A stretch of 64,000 nt of DNA from positions 405,473 to 469,472 of the forward strand of contig NC_049987.1 of the NCBI RefSeq assembly GCF_000003815.2. The letters run 5' to 3'. The notes beneath the pieces are model-generated. The model was not told the origin of the DNA, did no database searches, and saw nothing but the letters and a program-made list of their open reading frames with translations. This stretch comes from Branchiostoma floridae. Taxonomy: Eukaryota > Chordata > Leptocardii > Amphioxiformes > Branchiostomatidae. Of the stretch, positions 59,195 through 64,000 are shown piece by piece (position 1 is the first letter of the stretch; the number at the start of each line of letters is the position of its first letter). Made by a program: the position numbers and the translations under genes.

Positions 59195-62100
59195 TACTCC
59201 ATAACACATAATTATATACAAGGAAATCAGAACAGGGCTTGAAACTAAATGCATAATTGTTATGGGCACCACTATAACGGAAGAACTACTATGTTCAAAA
59301 TCTATCCCTGGAACTACCTAAATGGACAGGCTTGTTCTGAGGGGAAATGCCTCAAAATCCTACACACGTTTGTAGCGACTTTCAAGCAAGGAACTGATAA
59401 AACTTGGAATATTGTTATCAAGTTTTAAAATTTTTATATCTCTTTATCTGACAGTAACATCACATTTACTAAAATTATATGGCTTATGGATACTGCCGCA
59501 AACCCACGGTATCCCTGAACCGTGTGATTGTGGGAAGTTTGCAAAAATTGAAATAACACTATGTGGTTCTTCATGTATTTTGTATGTAACCGGCATACCT
59601 GCCACTCAGTGTAACACAACAAACCTAGGTCTTGGATTGTACAAAGGATTACACCATGGGGCGATAGATAAAACAGCTTGGCATCTGGTAAAACAAATAG
59701 ACGGCTGAGATGCACAAACAGAATGCTTAATAATTGCCTTGCTTTTTTTTTCAGATAAACGGTGTTACCGGGGAGAGTTACACTTATCTGCAGCTGAAAG
59801 ACTTGATTAGACGCTTCGGCAGCGCCCTCACGCGGTTGGGATTCAAACAGCATGACGTGTTGGCTGTCTTCAGTCCGAACGTGCCAGAATACGCCATAGC
59901 GTTCTTCGGGGCTACGTCAGTGGGTGGCGTAGTTACCACTGCAAACCCAGCGTACACAGCAGGTTTGTATATTTTACAGGTTTGCGATAGCAAAACCTAT
60001 ATTGTTTTTGTTGACGTCCATGGAGGCTGCCATGTTGTCTCAAAGGAGTGTTGCGTTTCGTCCATTGGGAATGTTGAAAGGAGGAAAGGGGTGTTGTCAT
60101 TGCAACGTGTTAGTGATGACGTGGAATGTCTTGAGCTTGTTCTTGCGGACTTTTTTGATAATACATTAGATTGAATTTTAGTAATGGTATGTGTCCATTC
60201 TAAGTCATATAATAATGGATAAAATCACTCAATTTGCTCACTTTCTAGTCCATTTATTTTTCCTGAAAATCAAAAATCTATTCTTGCATTAATGCATCCA
60301 TCTAGCAACTCATTCATTCAATAATTTTCTATTCATTTATCAATTTGTTCTCTTGCTCATTCACTTAATGACGAATGCATTACTTAACTCATATACTCAC
60401 CCATTTAGTCATTGTCATTTCTAATATGATAATAAATTCACTCATGCATGTGTCCACTTACTCACTCGTTCACTCTACCTGACTTTCTGTTTGGCGGCCG
60501 AAAAACCTAGTAGACATACAGCTTATACCTTTATGGTTTTCGGTAAAGCTTATTTTGAAAGACAAAAAGACAAACATTGCAATCGACCTCTGCTTTTCAT
60601 CCAACCATTTTTTCTTCTGACATTCTTGGTAGATGAGCTGGCACACCAATTACGACATTCCAATGCACAGTACGTCATCACAGTACCGGAAGTGGCGGAA
60701 ACTGTGAAAGCAGCCAAATACAAATGCCCAAACGTAAAAGTGAGTATTGATTATATGCTCCTACGTATACATATGTTCTTGGCATTCCTTGTCTTTACTA
60801 CCAAATGGAATGTAAAATATAAAAGTGAAATGTATTTCTATACGTAAATGGCCCTGTAAAATTTGCCGTACGCTTGAGTTCCGCAAGTTGAGAGAATAAG
60901 AACCCGTGCAGGAAAAGGTGCTGTCGGTAAGGCCCCGTTCCTCCTAGACGGCGATCAATCTTCGCTGACACTGCGACCTCTATAGGATATGTGTTACCTT
61001 TAATTTCATACTGGGTATATCATACAACGTTTGAAAGTGCGATTGAGAGAACAACAAAACACACAAAGTGTAAAAAAGCGTTTTTTCTATACAATTCGTT
61101 GAGCGAACTGTAAGATTTCAGGTCGCAGAGAAAGGGGGTATAACATATGATATATAGCTAAACATAATGAGGAGATTTTGATTTCTAGTGAACTGTAGCC
61201 AAAAAAACTTTATCGGAGAGTTTCAAACGTTCCTGTCAAGAGAACTGATTATCGTACTGACAATAAGGACATCGTGTTGACATTTTTGTGTGTGTGTGTG
61301 CAATTTTTGAATTAGGAAATCTTCGTTATCGGAAGTGACGTACCAGAGTGCCGATCCTTCTCCGAACTCCTTGAAGATGACGGCTCGGCCTTTCCTGCAG
61401 ACGTGCCCGTGAACGTGACGGAGGACGTGGCGGTACTGCCGTACTCCAGCGGTACCACGGGCTTACCTAAAGGAGTGGTTCTCACCAACAACAACATCGT
61501 CGCCAATCTCAGACAAATCATGTATGTTCTAAAATGCATGCGATAGATACCCATGATGCTGGGCATATTTGCTAACCTGATCCTTTTAAGACTTAGTATA
61601 AAAATTCTTATATCTTCGGTTACAAAAAAGTAAATGTTTATTGATCGACCGCCAACATTAGATATACAAAGCAATGAAGAAAAAACATTATTGAAGTAGT
61701 TTTTCTTTTCATCATCAATGTCTTAATTTAAAATGCTCAACTTTAATTGTTCAAGTAATATAACCAACACTATCGTACCGAACGACCCCATTTTTAGGGC
61801 TGTTAAGTTTAGATATAACACATTTTTAGGCCTAACTTTTATACTTTTCATACATTTAGAAGGCAGTGTCCCATAGGTATCGCAATATCTTTTCCTGGAG
61901 TATGATAAACAAATTTTGCCAAGCAAGCTTGCATAATCCAACGATTTTTAACAACCTCTGACATAACTTGTCTCTTAACTATTTTGCCACAATTTTGAGG
62001 ACTATTGCCATTAGGTTAACCTTGCCTATGGTAGTGGTTTGGTTCTTAATTTGAAATGAATAAACCAATGCAATTTGTTGCCAATCTTTTATTACAGACA

Positions 62101-63072
62101 CAAGGGGATGCTAGAATTTAACCGCCATGAGGACTGCCTGATTGCACAGTTACCGTTCTTCCACATCTACGGGATGGTAGCCGTGCTGTCCTGCTGTCTC
62201 CGGCAGGGAGTCAAAATCGTCACCATCCCTCGGTTTGAGCCCGAGCTGTACTTGCGCGTCATTCAAGACTACAAGGTTATTTCGTATTTGATATTACAGA
62301 AACTGAGACGACGTTTCTTTTGAAAATGACACAAAATAAATGGAGGTATGCTATACCGGTAGTACCATATTACTCATTATGGTGACCTGAATTTAACCCT
62401 CGTAATTTTCCCTTATACCCAAAAGATCGTCAAAGTATATGAATAATACAATGTTATGAAAGTCAAAAAATATCTTTAACACCTTGATATTTAACAATGT
62501 TCTTATTTTAGTGATTACATATGATGCAAACCTCTTTTGTTTTGTCAAATTGTGAAATATTTTAATGATAAGGAAAAACAACAATCATTGTGGTTAATCA
62601 AGAGAATCTTGGCACCACCGTGTTTAAACCGAAAGTAGTTAATTATGAACTTTGCAATTATGTTCATTTCTTAATTCTAAATTATATATTGCCATTATAT
62701 GTTAAGAAAAGTCGATTTTGTAGTTCTAGATCAAGTTGTTCGGCAGCTAAACGACAGAAAATATTGCACAGGTACTTTGTTACCCCCTATGGTCTGGATT
62801 CAGTCATACATTTTTTTTCTGTACCCCCCATGTACCAACGCAGATAAACTTACCTGATTACTTGAATGTCTCTAACAAGCTCCTTCTATGCTGAACACAG
62901 GTAACCCGGGTGATGATGGTTCCTCCTATAGCTCTGTTCCTGTCCAAACACCCGCTAGTGGACCAGTACGACCTGTCTCATGTGAAGGATCTGATGTGCG
63001 CTGCAGCACCGATGGGTATAAACCTCACCATGGCTCTGCGGGATAGACTGAATCCTCAATCTCTAAGACAAG
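58054..63072 (+). CDS. 4-coumarate-CoA-ligase-like acyl-CoA synthetase, 5' seven exons
   Basis: Exons 58054-58214, 58837-58972, 59755-59962, 60633-60739, 61316-61521, 62098-62275 and 62901-63072 join in phase to 389 codons plus one base; the rest lies beyond the window. Residues 1 to about 60 are basic and serine-rich without acids at the very start, like a mitochondrial presequence. The adenylate-forming family core follows: FSPNVPEYAIAFFG, the phosphate-binding loop YSSGTTGLPKG in exon 5, LPFFHIYGM in exon 6, and VPPIALFLSKHPLVDQYDLS then AAAPMG in exon 7. Such enzymes activate a carboxylic acid with ATP and pass it to CoA. Animal members include luciferase-like fatty acyl-CoA synthetases, so a medium or long-chain fatty acid is a likelier substrate than coumarate. 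The C-terminal lid and any PTS1 signal are not visible. The start is the first ATG after the upstream stop. Confidence 0.88.
59153..59195. repeat. (CA)n(TA)n microsatellite
   Basis: A pure CA tract running into TATATA in intron 2 of the CoA-ligase-like gene. Confidence 0.95.
60225..60480. repeat. Degenerate (ATTC)n/(ACTC)n-rich tract
   Basis: CATTCATTCA, ACTCATATACTCACCCATT and similar phrases fill intron 3 of the CoA-ligase-like gene. It looks like an old tetranucleotide array. Confidence 0.6.
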
Positions 63073-63194
63073 GTATCACAAAACAATGTGTATTTCATAA
63101 GAATAGCCTCGCACCATAAACGGTACACCCGAATAAGCATTGATCTACCTAGACATAAAGGTAAGTATGGAATGTAACGACTGGATTGAAAGCA

Positions 63195-64000
63195 CTACAG
63201 TCAAACCTGCCCAAGACGACCAACCGGGGGACCGGGAAAAAACGGTCGATTTGGGCAGGTGGTCGCTGAGAAGAGTATCGACTTAAAACATGCCCGATGC
63301 AAACTGTAAATTTAACCCCAAGCTTTTATCGAGCTTTAATGCGATACAGTGTTTTAAAGCTCAATATTTGTACACTAACGTTTTAGACAGTAAGGGAACT
63401 TTGATGCTGTCAGTTACTATACAAGCCTTCATACGTCGCTGTGTTCTTGATCGCCATATCTGAAATAACTACGGTGCACCTTTCGAATTCGATGCCCGGT
63501 ACGTCCTGATAACGTACTTACCCACGAGGGTGAATGTACAGTACAGTTGGACAAAAGTATTACACAGATCTTTCTTTAAAAAGTATGAGGCTATAAACGT
63601 TTCAGCAGTTGTTCACTTCATGATGATATAGATTTTAAAAAAAAAACTTCTGTAACAACTAAAGTCGGATTTTCTTACAACGAAATTTCCTCCCATATTA
63701 CAGTAGACTGCCCGATTGACCCACCCATTGACCGCTGCCATCCTTATTCTAAACATAACATTGTAATGGCAGTCAAAATCCGACGCAAACTGGCCTATTT
63801 CGGCACAAAATCGCGCTAGTAATCATAAAAAATCGACGAAAACCTCAATTTTGAAAATGATAAGGTCGTTATGGGTCCCAATTTGGGCCGGTCGCGGTCG
63901 CGTTGGCCAGGTGGTCGTTGAGAAAAGGTCGCTTAATGCTTACGTCAATGGGGAAAAAAATCGGGACCGAGAAAAAGCGGTCGAAATGGCCAGGTGGTCG
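63195..64000. mobile_element. Possible DNA transposon with GGTCG-rich ends, running off the window
   Basis: CAGTCAAACCTGCCCAAGAC at 63200 can pair with TTTGGGCAGGTGGTCG at 63250, forming a terminal hairpin. Similar text (GCGGTCGAAATGGCCAGGTG) recurs at 63900-64000, with GGACCG-GAAAAA phrases in both. The CAGTCAAACCTG start resembles ISL2EU/Harbinger-type termini from memory. The right end is not in the window. Confidence 0.45.

Overview
The window looks like a piece of a lancelet (Branchiostoma) genome assembly. That is an inference from content: animal genes with short exons and GT-AG introns, a very dense and varied load of transposon fragments, minisatellites that copy exon-intron borders, and four runs of N (5633-5732, 6647-7084, 10591-10690, 38189-38504). 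Nothing prokaryotic is present. No tRNA, rRNA or CRISPR array was seen.

Layout. 1-3.1 kb: five + strand exons of a HECTD4-like giant E3 ligase; no later exon of it follows in the window. 3.1-7.4 kb: no firm gene, two assembly gaps, a 53-bp minisatellite. 7.4-10.6 kb: a Mutator-like transposase gene facing a small I-PpoI-like His-Me finger endonuclease gene 30 bp away, which I propose are one two-gene transposon. 11.8-20.9 kb: a five-exon secreted or anchored serine beta-lactamase-like gene (copy A, + strand), with a 1.75-kb minisatellite and two TTAA-flanked MITEs in its introns, followed directly by a dead non-LTR reverse transcriptase. 23.8-34.0 kb: a DXO-like decapping exonuclease gene on the - strand, its introns filled with transposons, with some middle exons not found. 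36.4-37.7 kb: a GC-rich terminal-inverted-repeat element. 38.8-46.4 kb: copy B of the beta-lactamase-like gene on the - strand, with the same five exons and phases as copy A. 47.3-57.5 kb: a transposon graveyard, with an internally deleted non-LTR element, a LINE with a 950-codon open frame, and several MITEs. 58.0-63.1 kb: the first seven exons of a 4-coumarate-CoA-ligase-like acyl-CoA synthetase (+ strand), continuing past the window edge.

The host genes do not form one pathway. Copies A and B are an inverted duplicate pair (tail to tail) with the DXO gene between them, and their first 200 or so upstream bases are also related. The strongest candidates for something undescribed are the transposase plus His-Me endonuclease pair and the repeated tandem copying of splice junctions at four consecutive HECTD4 exons.
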